From contig JAGWVR010000019.1 of the NCBI GenBank assembly GCA_018970785.1, forward strand, positions 1-44,948: DNA of 44,948 bases. Reading direction: 5' to 3'. The notes beneath the pieces were generated by a model that worked only from the letters and a program-made list of their open reading frames with translations, was not told where the DNA came from and searched no databases. Origin of the DNA: Planctomycetota bacterium (GTDB lineage Bacteria; Planctomycetota; Planctomycetia; Pirellulales; UBA1268). Position numbers and translations under genes: made by a program. Of this stretch, positions 9,582 through 17,839 are shown piece by piece. Positions within the stretch are counted from its first letter, which is position 1. The number at the start of each line of letters is the position of its first letter.

Positions 9582-10214
9582 ATGCAGTCGTTTCTCGCCC
9601 GCTGCTGCCTGGTCGCGCTGTTGGTGACTGGATTCGTCTGCACCGGCGACGTTTCGAGGCTGTCGCGGGGACTGGGCCGGTTGGTCGGCGCCAGCGACGT
9701 CCCCCACGCGGCGGCGCCGGCCCGCGAATCGTCGGCGGTGACTCCACCTGACGAACAGGCCCCGGAAGCCGATCCTCTCCAGCCGACCAATGCCCTCCTG
9801 CCCCTGGGACGGTTCGACGTCGAGGACCACTCCGACCCGCTGGCATCGCGGCCGATCGAGGCACCTCCGACCAACGGCATCGCCCGCGTCGAGATCGCGA
9901 CGCTCGCGCCGGGCACGCGGATCCACGTTTGGATCGGTCAGGGTGGCCGCTGGGTGAGGCGCCGGGCCGTGGAGGTGATCCGCCTCGACGTCATCGATCC
10001 GGCCGCGGGCGAGGTGCTCGAGTACCGCCACTGCGCGACGGCCGCGAGCGACACGCCACCGCTGCCGCCACGACGAATGCGCCTCCCGACCGGCGCCATC
10101 ACCCGCGACGACGACCTCACGCGGCTCCCGGTGGGATCGATCCACGACCAGCCCGGTGGCTCCAGGATGGAACGCGCCGGGCCCGTGCTGGCAATCGTGA
10201 TCGGCCCCGCCTGA
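9582..10214 (+). CDS. Secreted protein of unknown function
   Basis: A 210-residue protein that I do not recognise. The first 25 residues (hydrophobic segment CCLVALLVTGFVC after an Arg) look like a signal peptide. A Pro/Ala/Glu-rich linker to about residue 85 follows, then a more structured part containing IARVEIATLAPGTRIHVWIG and VIRLDVIDPAAGEVLEYRH, which suggests a small beta-rich domain. A GTG at 9573 in the same frame is an alternative start; I prefer the ATG at 9582. The strand, spacing and third-position GC bias fit a real gene. It is convergent with the S1 gene, 18 nt apart. Confidence 0.65.
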   Translation: MQSFLARCCLVALLVTGFVCTGDVSRLSRGLGRLVGASDVPHAAAPARESSAVTPPDEQAPEADPLQPTNALLPLGRFDVEDHSDPLASRPIEAPPTNGIARVEIATLAPGTRIHVWIGQGGRWVRRRAVEVIRLDVIDPAAGEVLEYRHCATAASDTPPLPPRRMRLPTGAITRDDDLTRLPVGSIHDQPGGSRMERAGPVLAIVIGPA

Positions 10215-10232
10215 CGGCCTGCCACCCCGCGG

Positions 10233-11921
10233 TCAGAAGTCGGCCTCGCCTTCCCGCGCCTCGCGCTCCCGCGACCAGCCGACCCGCTTCTTGGAGAGAC
10301 CGATTTTCCGGTCGTCGGTGTCGACCCGGAGGATCTTGACGTCGATCGCGTCACCGACCTTCACCACCTCCTCCGCGCTCTCGACCTTCTCGTCGGCCAG
10401 CTCGGAGATGTGGAGCAGCCCCTCGAGGCCGTCCTCGAGGCCGACGAACACGCCGAAGTTGGTGATCTTCGTCACCGTCCCCTTGACGACGTCGCCGGGC
10501 TTGTAGCGGTGGGGGATGTCGGTGGTCCAGGGATCGTCGTGCATCTGCTTGAGACCGAGGGCGATCCGGCGGCGCTGCTGGTCGACCGACAGCACCTTGC
10601 ACTCGACCTCCTGACCCTTCTCCACCATCTCGCTGGGATGGGTGACCTTGCGGGTCCACGACATGTCCGTGACGTGGAGCAAACCGTCGATCCCGTCGTC
10701 GATCTCGATGAACGCGCCGTAGTTGGTGAGGTTGCGGACCACCCCCTTGACGATCGCGCCCGGCGGATAGTCGGCGGCGACCTTCTCCCACGGGTTCTGC
10801 TGCGTCTGCTTCATCCCCAGGGAGATTTCCTGCTTCTCCTTGTTGATGTTGAGGACGACCACCTCGACCTCGTCACCGGGCTTGACCAGTTCGCTGGGAT
10901 GGCTGACCCGCTTGGTCCAGCTCATCTCGCTGATGTGGACCAGGCCCTCGACGCCGTCCTCGAGCTTCACGAAGGCGCCGTAGCTCATGACGTTGACGAC
11001 GGTGCCCTTGCAGACGGTGCCCACCGGGTACTTGTCGGCGACCTTGGCCCACGGGCTGGCGGTCCGCTGCTTCATGCCGAGGGCGATCTTCTCCCGGTCG
11101 CGGTCGATGTGCAGGACCTGGACCTCGATCTCCTGGTCGATCGAAACCATCTCGCTGGGGTGTCCGATCCGCCCCCAGCTCATGTCGGTGATGTGCAGCA
11201 GGCCGTCGATGCCGCCGAGATCGACGAACGCGCCGAAGTCGGCGATGTTCTTGACGATGCCGCGGCGAACCTGGCCGACCTCGAGCGTCTCCATGAGCTG
11301 CTTCTTGCGTTCGGCACGCTCCTGCTCGATCAACGCCCGGCGCGAGACGACGATGTTGCGCCGCGACTCGTCGATCTTGAGCACCAGGCACTGGATGCAG
11401 CGCCCGCAGTAATCGCCGATGTCGGCGGGACGACGGATGTCGACCTGGCTGGCGGGGAGGAAGACGTTGACACCGGAGATGTCGACGAGCAGGCCGCCCT
11501 TGATCTTCCGGGTCACGAAGCCGGTGACGACGTCGTTCTCCTTGACGCTCTCCATCACCCGCAGCCAATCCTCGATGCGGCGTGCCTTCCGCTTCGAGAG
11601 GGTGATCAACCCGCGCTGTTCCTCGAGGGCGCCGTCCTCGAACTCCTCGAGGAGCACCTTGACCGAATCGCCGATCTGCGGCGGCGGCTCCGAGTCGTCC
11701 CACTCGTTGCGCGGGATGTAGCCCTCGCTCTTGTAGCCGACGTCGACGAGGACGAATTCGTCGTCGACCCGCAGGACCTTCCCCTCGAGCACCGAATTGA
11801 CCGACAGCGAGGCCCCACCCCCCTCGTAGGCGTCGCCGTCGGTGCCCGACATCGCCAGATCGATTTCCTGGTCCAGTTCGTCGCCGATCTCCAATTCACG
11901 GATGAGGTTGCGGTTGACCAT
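10233..11921 (-). CDS. rpsA: 30S ribosomal protein S1 (six S1 domains)
   Basis: A 562-residue protein with six consecutive S1 RNA-binding domains, roughly at residues 43-110, 127-195, 213-283, 300-370, 387-457 and 474-545. Repeats 3-6 carry the hallmark pattern GxVxxxxxFGAFVxLxxGxxGLxHxSxM, for example NIADFGAFVDLGGIDGLLHI and VMSYGAFVKLEDGVEGLVHI. S1 binds mRNA and helps load it on the 30S subunit. The first 40 acidic residues (DELDQEIDLAMSG) precede domain 1. The frame stays open upstream to 12488, but S1 homology begins just after ATG 11921. No purine-rich ribosome-binding site precedes it; the upstream mRNA is C-rich, which is common for S1 genes because they are autoregulated. Confidence 0.95.
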   Translation of the reverse strand: MVNRNLIRELEIGDELDQEIDLAMSGTDGDAYEGGGASLSVNSVLEGKVLRVDDEFVLVDVGYKSEGYIPRNEWDDSEPPPQIGDSVKVLLEEFEDGALEEQRGLITLSKRKARRIEDWLRVMESVKENDVVTGFVTRKIKGGLLVDISGVNVFLPASQVDIRRPADIGDYCGRCIQCLVLKIDESRRNIVVSRRALIEQERAERKKQLMETLEVGQVRRGIVKNIADFGAFVDLGGIDGLLHITDMSWGRIGHPSEMVSIDQEIEVQVLHIDRDREKIALGMKQRTASPWAKVADKYPVGTVCKGTVVNVMSYGAFVKLEDGVEGLVHISEMSWTKRVSHPSELVKPGDEVEVVVLNINKEKQEISLGMKQTQQNPWEKVAADYPPGAIVKGVVRNLTNYGAFIEIDDGIDGLLHVTDMSWTRKVTHPSEMVEKGQEVECKVLSVDQQRRRIALGLKQMHDDPWTTDIPHRYKPGDVVKGTVTKITNFGVFVGLEDGLEGLLHISELADEKVESAEEVVKVGDAIDVKILRVDTDDRKIGLSKKRVGWSREREAREGEADF

Positions 11922-12235
11922 GCTGGTGGGGAGTGGGGAGGGTGGGGGGTGTGGGAAAGCGGGGGAGCGGGCAGACCTTCCGCCCGGAAAAACTCCCGAA
12001 AAAACGGGAATCCCTGAGTGTATCAGCGGAGGCGATGGCGAACAATCGAGCGCTTTGCCCTGTTTCCAGAGTTTGCCCGACCGAAAGGGGCGCCCGGCAC
12101 CCGGGCCTGCCCCGAGCGTCTGGCCGATACCTCGGTTGGACAGCGACGTGCGGTCGGCGTTCGCCCCGCCGGCCGGCACGCCGATCGGCACCGCCACCGA
12201 CGGCACGGCGTGGGCGAGCGCTCCGGGAGGGGACG
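11922..12235. other. Divergent intergenic region with G-run cluster
   Basis: No gene is seen in these 314 bases between the divergent S1 and transglutaminase genes. At 11928-11955 the plus strand carries five runs of three or more G separated by 1-3 nt, which matches the G-quadruplex pattern. It lies directly before the S1 start codon, so the S1 mRNA leader is C-rich there. At 11994-12009 a TCCCG/CGGGA hairpin with an A6 loop is present; read on the minus strand it is followed by GTTTTT and could be a weak attenuator. I could not assign promoter boxes with confidence. Confidence 0.45.
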
Positions 12236-13237
12236 ATGGCCGAACGCAGACCGTTGCCGGGCAGCGCCACACGCCTGCCGCGGCGCGCCTCGATGATCCT
12301 CGGGACCCTCGCGGGCTGCGGTGCGCTGGCCCGCGCAGGGCGGGCCCAGTTCGCCGACGCGGCCCCGCGCCCCGGGGGGCCGACGCTCGGTGACGTCCGC
12401 CGGCAGCGCTACAAGGTCGGCATGGTGGTGACCGCCGTGGGCGGTGCCGTGCGCGGCCTGTACGCCACGATGCCGGTCCCCGATTCATGGCCCGAGCAGC
12501 GCGTCGAGGTCGTGGGCGAAGACCTGTCCCCCGACGTTCGCACGCTGCGCTACCGGAGCCTGCCGGGTGGCGTGAAGCAGCTGATCGTCGAGATACCGGA
12601 CCTCCCGGCCGGCGAACGGGCCCGGGCGCTGGTGACGTTCGAACTCGACCGCGCGGCGCTCGTGGCCCCCGAAAACACCGACGCCCTTCGCGTTGCGGAG
12701 AAACCGTCCCGCGAGCTCCGGCCCTACCTCGCCCCGAGCCCGTACATCGAGAGCCGCCATCCGCGGATCGTCAAACTCGCCAAGGCCACCGCCGCCGATC
12801 GCGAGGGCTGGGGACTGGTCGAGGCGCTGTACGACACCGTCCGCGAGAAAGTCGAGTACCGCAACGGCCCCCTCAAAGGGGCCGCCCGTGCGCTCGCGGA
12901 CGGTTGGGGCGATTGCGAGGAGCTGACCTGCCTGTTCATCGCGATGGCGCGCGCGATGGGGGTGCCGGCGAGGACGGTGTGGGTCGAGGGGCATTGCTAC
13001 CCGGAGTTCCACCTCGTCGACGGGTCGGGAGAGGGATGGTGGTTCCCCTGCCAGGCCGCCGGATCGCGCGCATTCGGTGGGATGCCCGACCAGCTCCCGA
13101 TCCTCCAGAAGGGCGACGCCTTCCGCGATCCGGACCGCCCGGCGCAAACGCTCCGCTACGTATCGGAATTCGCGCGCGGCGCGACCAGCGACGGCGCCGG
13201 CTCGCCGAAAATCCAGTGGATCCGCGAAGGGGCCTGA
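12236..13237 (+). CDS. Secreted transglutaminase-like cysteine protease
   Basis: A 333-residue protein. An N-terminal RR followed by a hydrophobic stretch (PRRASMILGTLAGCGAL) suggests export, possibly by Tat. The middle part is beta-rich. The transglutaminase-like core follows: GWGDCEELTCLF with catalytic Cys, and VEGHCYPEFHLVDG with the His and the Asp of a Cys-His-Asp triad. Such domains in bacteria are usually peptidases or amidases rather than cross-linking enzymes, and the substrate cannot be told. GGGAGGGG just before the ATG at 12236 supports the start. It is convergent with the isomerase-like gene. Confidence 0.85.
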   Translation: MAERRPLPGSATRLPRRASMILGTLAGCGALARAGRAQFADAAPRPGGPTLGDVRRQRYKVGMVVTAVGGAVRGLYATMPVPDSWPEQRVEVVGEDLSPDVRTLRYRSLPGGVKQLIVEIPDLPAGERARALVTFELDRAALVAPENTDALRVAEKPSRELRPYLAPSPYIESRHPRIVKLAKATAADREGWGLVEALYDTVREKVEYRNGPLKGAARALADGWGDCEELTCLFIAMARAMGVPARTVWVEGHCYPEFHLVDGSGEGWWFPCQAAGSRAFGGMPDQLPILQKGDAFRDPDRPAQTLRYVSEFARGATSDGAGSPKIQWIREGA

Positions 13238-13311
13238 CGCCCCGGCACCGCACTTCCAGCGGGCGGAGCGGGATCGACCGCCGTGGCAGGGGCGGAGAAC
13301 GGGGCCACAGC

Positions 13312-14280
13312 TCAGGTCGCCGGGCCGCGGCTCGGCACCGCGCCGCTGCCGGGCACCGGGGCCGGGCCCCCCTCGTCGCCGATCCGCCCCGGCTCGCGGA
13401 CGACCGGCGCGAACCAGCGCGGTGTGATCGGCAGGCCGGCGGCGCGCCACGCCGCATCGAGGCGGTCGCCAGCCAGGCGCACGATCTTCTCGCGCCCCCG
13501 GCCGACGAGCGTCTGCCGATCGGCCCACGGCGTCACCGGGCCTTCGAAGCCGGCGTCGCGGGCCGCCGCGAGGATCGCGGCCGAGTCGACAACCCCTGTC
13601 TCCCCGGGCATCAAGCGCTGGCCGGGATGGAGTTCCGCTCCCGGCGTCTCGCGCGGAGCGTCAGAGATCCGCACCTCGACGATCTTCCCGGCGGGGATCT
13701 GGCCGATGATCGACACCGGTTCGCCGGTCACCGCCAGCGCCCAGCCGTCGACGACGACGCCGATCGCCGGGTGCGAAGCGGCCACCAGACCGATCAGGCC
13801 CTCGTAGGTGTGGATGAATTGCAGCGACTGACCGGCACGGAACTCGGTCTCCGGCACCAACACCAGCCCGACCTGGATGCCGTGGGAGGCGGCGAGATCG
13901 CCGAGGGTGTTCAACCTCCGGCGGTGCAACTCGAAGAAGTCCTTGAACGAATGCTTGTCGCTGCCCGGGGCCACGGGCACGACGGCCCGCGACAGCTCGG
14001 TGGCCCGTGCCAACTCCATCCGCTTGCCGAGCTCCTTCATCTGCGCGTCGAACCGCTCGTCGTGGGTGTCGAGCGTGACGGGGATCTGGAACACGCCCGA
14101 TTTCAGCCGGGCGCTGACCATCAACCGGCGGGCATGCTCGACACCGAAGATTTCCGCCTGCCGCTGGAAATCGACGATGTCGATGTCCATGCCGTCGAAG
14201 CCGAACGAGAGGGCCAATTCGATGAGCTCGCTGGGACGGCCGGACAGGGGCAGGCCGACGGTGCTGAGATTGCGGAACAT
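13312..14280 (-). CDS. Sugar phosphate isomerase/epimerase-like TIM barrel protein
   Basis: A 322-residue protein of the xylose isomerase-like TIM-barrel superfamily (AP endonuclease family 2). Strand and loop features can be followed: LALSFGFDGMDIDIVDF, RLMVSARLKSGVFQIPV, a RAVVPVAPGSD stretch, HGIQVGLVLVPETEF (the usual metal-binding E), AIGVVVDGWAL, and VEVRISDAP. The family isomerises or epimerises sugars and related compounds with a divalent metal and is much expanded in Planctomycetes. There is no signal peptide. The last 40 residues are Pro/Gly-rich. The frame remains open to 15246, but that part lies antisense to uppP, so I start at ATG 14280. The substrate is unknown. Confidence 0.85.
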   Translation of the reverse strand: MFRNLSTVGLPLSGRPSELIELALSFGFDGMDIDIVDFQRQAEIFGVEHARRLMVSARLKSGVFQIPVTLDTHDERFDAQMKELGKRMELARATELSRAVVPVAPGSDKHSFKDFFELHRRRLNTLGDLAASHGIQVGLVLVPETEFRAGQSLQFIHTYEGLIGLVAASHPAIGVVVDGWALAVTGEPVSIIGQIPAGKIVEVRISDAPRETPGAELHPGQRLMPGETGVVDSAAILAAARDAGFEGPVTPWADRQTLVGRGREKIVRLAGDRLDAAWRAAGLPITPRWFAPVVREPGRIGDEGGPAPVPGSGAVPSRGPAT

Positions 14281-14533
14281 GCGGCGAACGACTCCTGGCA
14301 GACGGTTGAAAGGCCCGCCCCCACACGATGCGGCGTCCGTCGACCCCGGCACCCGGTGGGGCGCCTGGCGTCGATCGGGTGGCACCCGTCGACGATGACG
14401 GCTGCCAAGGCCAACTGGCTGGGCGGCGGCGAACCGGGCATTATGCTCTCCGCCGTCAGGCGAGGGAAGATCCAGACCACCTCCTCCGCCGTCGGTCTCC
14501 GGCCCCGGCCCCCTCCGTCCGCCATGATCCGCC

Positions 14534-15463
14534 ATGAGCAGCCTCTCGATCCTCGATGCAGTGATCCTCGGGATCGTCCAGGGGCTGACCGAGTTCCTGC
14601 CGATCTCGAGCACCGCGCACCTGCGGATCGTGCCCGCCCTGCTCGGCCGGGCGGACCCCGGCGGGGCGTTTTCGGCGGTCATCCAGCTCGGCACCCTGGC
14701 GGCGGTGGTGGCGGTCATGTGGCGCGACCTGCGCCGCCTCGCCGGTGGCTGCCTGACGGCGCTGGCCAGCGGCCGCCCGTTGGCCACCCCTGAGTCCCGG
14801 ACGGCCCTGGCGATCGTCGTCGGCACCGTGCCGATCGTCGTCTGCGGGCTGCTGTTCAAGGACCTCATCAAGGGCCCGCTGCGGTCGCTGGAGTCGATCA
14901 TCGCCGCCCTCGTCGGGGCCACGGTGGTGATGGCCGCGGCCGAGATCGTCGCCCGCCGCCGCGAACACGACGGCCAACGCGGCCGGCATGGCCTCGAAGC
15001 GGTGACCTTCCGCGACACGCTCGCGATGGGCTGCGCCCAGGCGCTGGCGCTGCTCCCGGGCACGTCGCGGAGCGGGATCACGATCGCCACGGGCATGTTC
15101 GCGGGACTCGACCGGGCGACCGCGGCGCGGTTCTCGTTCCTGTTGTCGCTGCCGGCGATCACCGCGGCCGCGGTGCTCGAGGCGGTCGAGGAGCGCGCGG
15201 CGATCCTCGGATCCCCCGGCGCCCGCGCCGCGATGATCTGGGGCACGGCGACGGCGGCGCTGGTCGGCTTTCTCTCGATCCGCTGGCTGCTGCGGCTCCT
15301 CGCGACGCGGACGCTGTGGCCGTTCGTCGCCTACCGGCTCCTGCTCGCCGCGCTCCTGGCGGCGCTGCTGGCGGCCGGGCGGCTCCCGGAGCCGGCGGCG
15401 GCGGGGCTCCCCGGCGGCGGCAGCGAACGCGGATCCATCCCCAATCGCTTGAGCTTCTTGTAG
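14534..15463 (+). CDS. uppP: Undecaprenyl-diphosphatase UppP (BacA)
   Basis: A 309-residue polytopic membrane protein. Both signature motifs are present: GLTEFLPISSTAHL near residue 17 and LLPGTSRSGITI near residue 175, with the conserved E, H, S and R residues of the active site. It dephosphorylates undecaprenyl diphosphate to recycle the lipid carrier for peptidoglycan and other surface polymers; resistance to bacitracin is a known side effect. The last hydrophobic helix (LLLAALLAALLAAG) is followed by about 27 non-conserved residues, because the frame runs on into the 3' end of the opposite gene. That produces a 133-nt tail-to-tail overlap with the sigma-54 activator. Confidence 0.95.
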   Translation: MSSLSILDAVILGIVQGLTEFLPISSTAHLRIVPALLGRADPGGAFSAVIQLGTLAAVVAVMWRDLRRLAGGCLTALASGRPLATPESRTALAIVVGTVPIVVCGLLFKDLIKGPLRSLESIIAALVGATVVMAAAEIVARRREHDGQRGRHGLEAVTFRDTLAMGCAQALALLPGTSRSGITIATGMFAGLDRATAARFSFLLSLPAITAAAVLEAVEERAAILGSPGARAAMIWGTATAALVGFLSIRWLLRLLATRTLWPFVAYRLLLAALLAALLAAGRLPEPAAAGLPGGGSERGSIPNRLSFL

Positions 15464-16758
15464 AGCGCGGTGCGATTGATGCCCAGGTGCCGCGCGGCGG
15501 CGTCGCGCCGCCAGCCGTGGCGCTCGAGCGCCTCGAGGATCAGCCGGCGCTCGGGATCGAACAGCGCCTCGCGAAGCGCCCCCGGACGTTGGCCACCGCC
15601 GGCAGCGGCGATCGCCGGCGGCAGGTCGGCGACGTCGATCAACGGCGACCGGCCGAGGAACACCGCGCGCTGCACGGCGTGCTCCAATTCGCGGACGTTG
15701 CCCGGCCAGGGGTAGCGGGCCAGCGCCGCCAGGGCCGCCGCCGTGAAACCGAGCGATTCGCGTCCGGCCCGGGCGGCGGCGGCGGTGCGGAAGTGGTCGG
15801 CCAGCACGGCAACGTCGTCGGGCCGCGCGCGCAGTGGCGGCAGCTCGATCGACACCACGTTGACCCGCCAGAACAGGTCGGCGCGGAACCGCCCCGCCGC
15901 CACCAGGGCCTCGAGATCCTCGTGGGTCGCGAGGATCACGCGCGTGTCGACGGTGCGGGTCCGGCCGCTGCCGACCGGCTCCAGCCGCCGTTCCTGGAGG
16001 ACGCGCAGCAGCCTCACCTGCAGCGCCGGCGACGCGGTGGCGATCTCGTCGAGGAAGATGGTGCCCCCGTCGGCCTCGACGAACCGGCCCGGGCGGTCGG
16101 CCACCGCGCCGGTGAACGCCCCGGCGACGTGGCCGAACAACTCGCTGTCGAGAAGGCCGTCGGCGAGGCTCCCGCACGACACCTCCACCAGCGGCCGCGC
16201 GGCGCGCCGGCTGGCGGCGTGGATCGCCCGCGCCAGCAGCGACTTGCCGGTGCCGCTCTCGCCGGTGACGAGCACCGTGGCATCGGTCGCCGCGATCCGG
16301 AGGGCGGTCTCGAAGGCCTGGCGGAAGACCGGATCGCGTCCGAGCGGCGCTGCGGTCGGAGCGGCATGTGTCCTTCCGCGGAGCCGGGCGGCTTCGCGGG
16401 CAGCGCTGATGCCCGCCTCGAGATCGGCGTCGGCCGGCAGCGGACCGACGACGGCGTCGGCCCCCAGGTCCGTCGCATCGGGGCCGGTGGCGGTGCGGAT
16501 CACGAGCGTGGCGGCTGCGGGCACGGCCCGGCCCAGCGCCGCGAGCAGCGCCGGCGCGCCGGGCAGCCCACCGTCGATCACGCACACGTCGCAGGACCAG
16601 CGGCCGACGAGGCGCTCGGCCTCGCCACGCGATCCAGCCGCGCGGGCGTGCCAACCGGTGCGGCACAGCCACGCCGCCAGCGCCGAGGCGGCGCGGCGGT
16701 CGTCGTCGACGACGAGCACGCGACCGGGGCCGCGCGGGGAGGTGCGAGAAGACGCCAT
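15331..16758 (-). CDS. Sigma-54-dependent response regulator, NtrC family
   Basis: A 475-residue protein with three domains. The receiver spans about residues 12-125: the acidic pair in LVVDDD and phospho-acceptor Asp62 in VIDGGLPG are present, but the conserved Lys near residue 104 is replaced (VVGPLP). The sigma-54-interacting AAA+ domain follows, with Walker A GESGTGKS at 166-173, the sigma-54 contact loop GAFTGA at 213-218, Walker B GGTIFLDEI, and WPGNVRELEH. A Fis-type HTH (DAAARHLGINRTALYKKLK) is near the end, then a Ser/Ala/Pro tail. It activates transcription from -24/-12 promoters. No sensor kinase is adjacent and the target genes are unknown. The lost Lys suggests weak or altered phospho-switching. 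Confidence 0.93.
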   Translation of the reverse strand: MASSRTSPRGPGRVLVVDDDRRAASALAAWLCRTGWHARAAGSRGEAERLVGRWSCDVCVIDGGLPGAPALLAALGRAVPAAATLVIRTATGPDATDLGADAVVGPLPADADLEAGISAAREAARLRGRTHAAPTAAPLGRDPVFRQAFETALRIAATDATVLVTGESGTGKSLLARAIHAASRRAARPLVEVSCGSLADGLLDSELFGHVAGAFTGAVADRPGRFVEADGGTIFLDEIATASPALQVRLLRVLQERRLEPVGSGRTRTVDTRVILATHEDLEALVAAGRFRADLFWRVNVVSIELPPLRARPDDVAVLADHFRTAAAARAGRESLGFTAAALAALARYPWPGNVRELEHAVQRAVFLGRSPLIDVADLPPAIAAAGGGQRPGALREALFDPERRLILEALERHGWRRDAAARHLGINRTALYKKLKRLGMDPRSLPPPGSPAAAGSGSRPAASSAARSAASRSR

Positions 16759-16918
16759 GCCAGGCTCCGACGGAATGTCACCGTCAGAACCTAGGTCGCT
16801 CCGTCACGCCGGCAAACTCACCGCAGCCGTCAGGCCCTGCCAAGCGGCGCCGCCTGCCCGCACCACCGTCACGACCGCCACGACCGCTCAGAACGAGGCC
16901 GATGGTTCGGCGCCGGCG

Positions 16919-17734
16919 TCACTCCAGCGGCAGTCGCGGCAGCGATTGCCCGCCGCGGTGGTCGGCACGGCCGTTGGCCACGTCCCCGCGGGCACCGTCG
17001 AGCGTTGCCGCGGCATCGCCCCCCGTGCCCCCGTCGTCGGCCTCGTGGGTCCGGCCGGGGTCGAACCCGATCCCGTCGGCGATCCGGTCGGCGGCCGGCC
17101 CGAAGATCAGCTCACGGTTCTCGAAGAGCCGCTCGGGATCCTGGTCGAGGAGCAGCATCCGCCGCTTGCGGAACCAGAAAAACGCGCTCACGGCGAGGAC
17201 GGCGCACGACACGACGACGAGCGTCAGCCCCGCCTCGGCCGAGCGGATCAGACCGAAGATCCGGTCGCCGAAGAAATACGACAAACCGAAGAACCCACCG
17301 ATCACCACCGTCGCACAGATCAGGTCTGCGAACAGGAACCAGCGGTACTTCACCCGGAGCATCCCGGCGGTGAGGTAGAACGGGCTGCGCAGACCGACGA
17401 GGAACCGGGCCACGAAAAATGCCTTGATCCCGTGCCGCTGGATGAGGTCCTCGATCGTCCGTTCGCGCTGCGGCGTGAGGAATCCCGACCACCAGGGGTG
17501 TTCCTTGAGGATCCGGGCCCCGAAAAACCGGCCGATCGCGTACATCAGGCTGTCGCCGAGCAACGCCCCGATGAGGCAGGCGGGGAGGGCGTAATACCAG
17601 TGGATCGCCCCGGCGCGGCTGGCGACGCCGGCGGCGACGATCGGCACTTCCTCGGGAACGGGGAGCCCGATCCCGGTCAGGGTCAGGAACAACACGATGC
17701 CGAGGTAGGAACCCCGCTCGACCCACTCGATCAT
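16919..17734 (-). CDS. DedA family membrane protein
   Basis: A 271-residue integral membrane protein, with about 190 residues of DedA core and a hydrophilic tail. Family marks are TGIGLPVPEEVPIVAAG near the N-terminus (the re-entrant E-x-P segment), GDSLMYAIGR, and FVARFLVGLRSPFYLTAGMLR. DedA (SNARE-associated/VTT) proteins move or flip lipids such as undecaprenyl phosphate or phosphatidylethanolamine and affect membrane charge and pH tolerance. That fits uppP lying 2 kb away, but the two are not an operon. ATG 17734 is chosen; the 19 upstream in-frame residues are Pro/Arg-rich and lack homology. The C-terminal 60 residues are acidic and glycine-rich without known domains. An intergenic gap of 160 nt precedes the downstream regulator gene on the same strand. 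Confidence 0.9.
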   Translation of the reverse strand: MIEWVERGSYLGIVLFLTLTGIGLPVPEEVPIVAAGVASRAGAIHWYYALPACLIGALLGDSLMYAIGRFFGARILKEHPWWSGFLTPQRERTIEDLIQRHGIKAFFVARFLVGLRSPFYLTAGMLRVKYRWFLFADLICATVVIGGFFGLSYFFGDRIFGLIRSAEAGLTLVVVSCAVLAVSAFFWFRKRRMLLLDQDPERLFENRELIFGPAADRIADGIGFDPGRTHEADDGGTGGDAAATLDGARGDVANGRADHRGGQSLPRLPLE

Positions 17735-17839
17735 GTGCGGCAGCGTGACAGGCGGCGGGGAGCGGCGGCCGGACCATCCTGGCCTCGGCACGAGTCTACC
17801 CCGGCGCGGCGGGCCGGGCAGCAGCGATCCACCCCGGGA

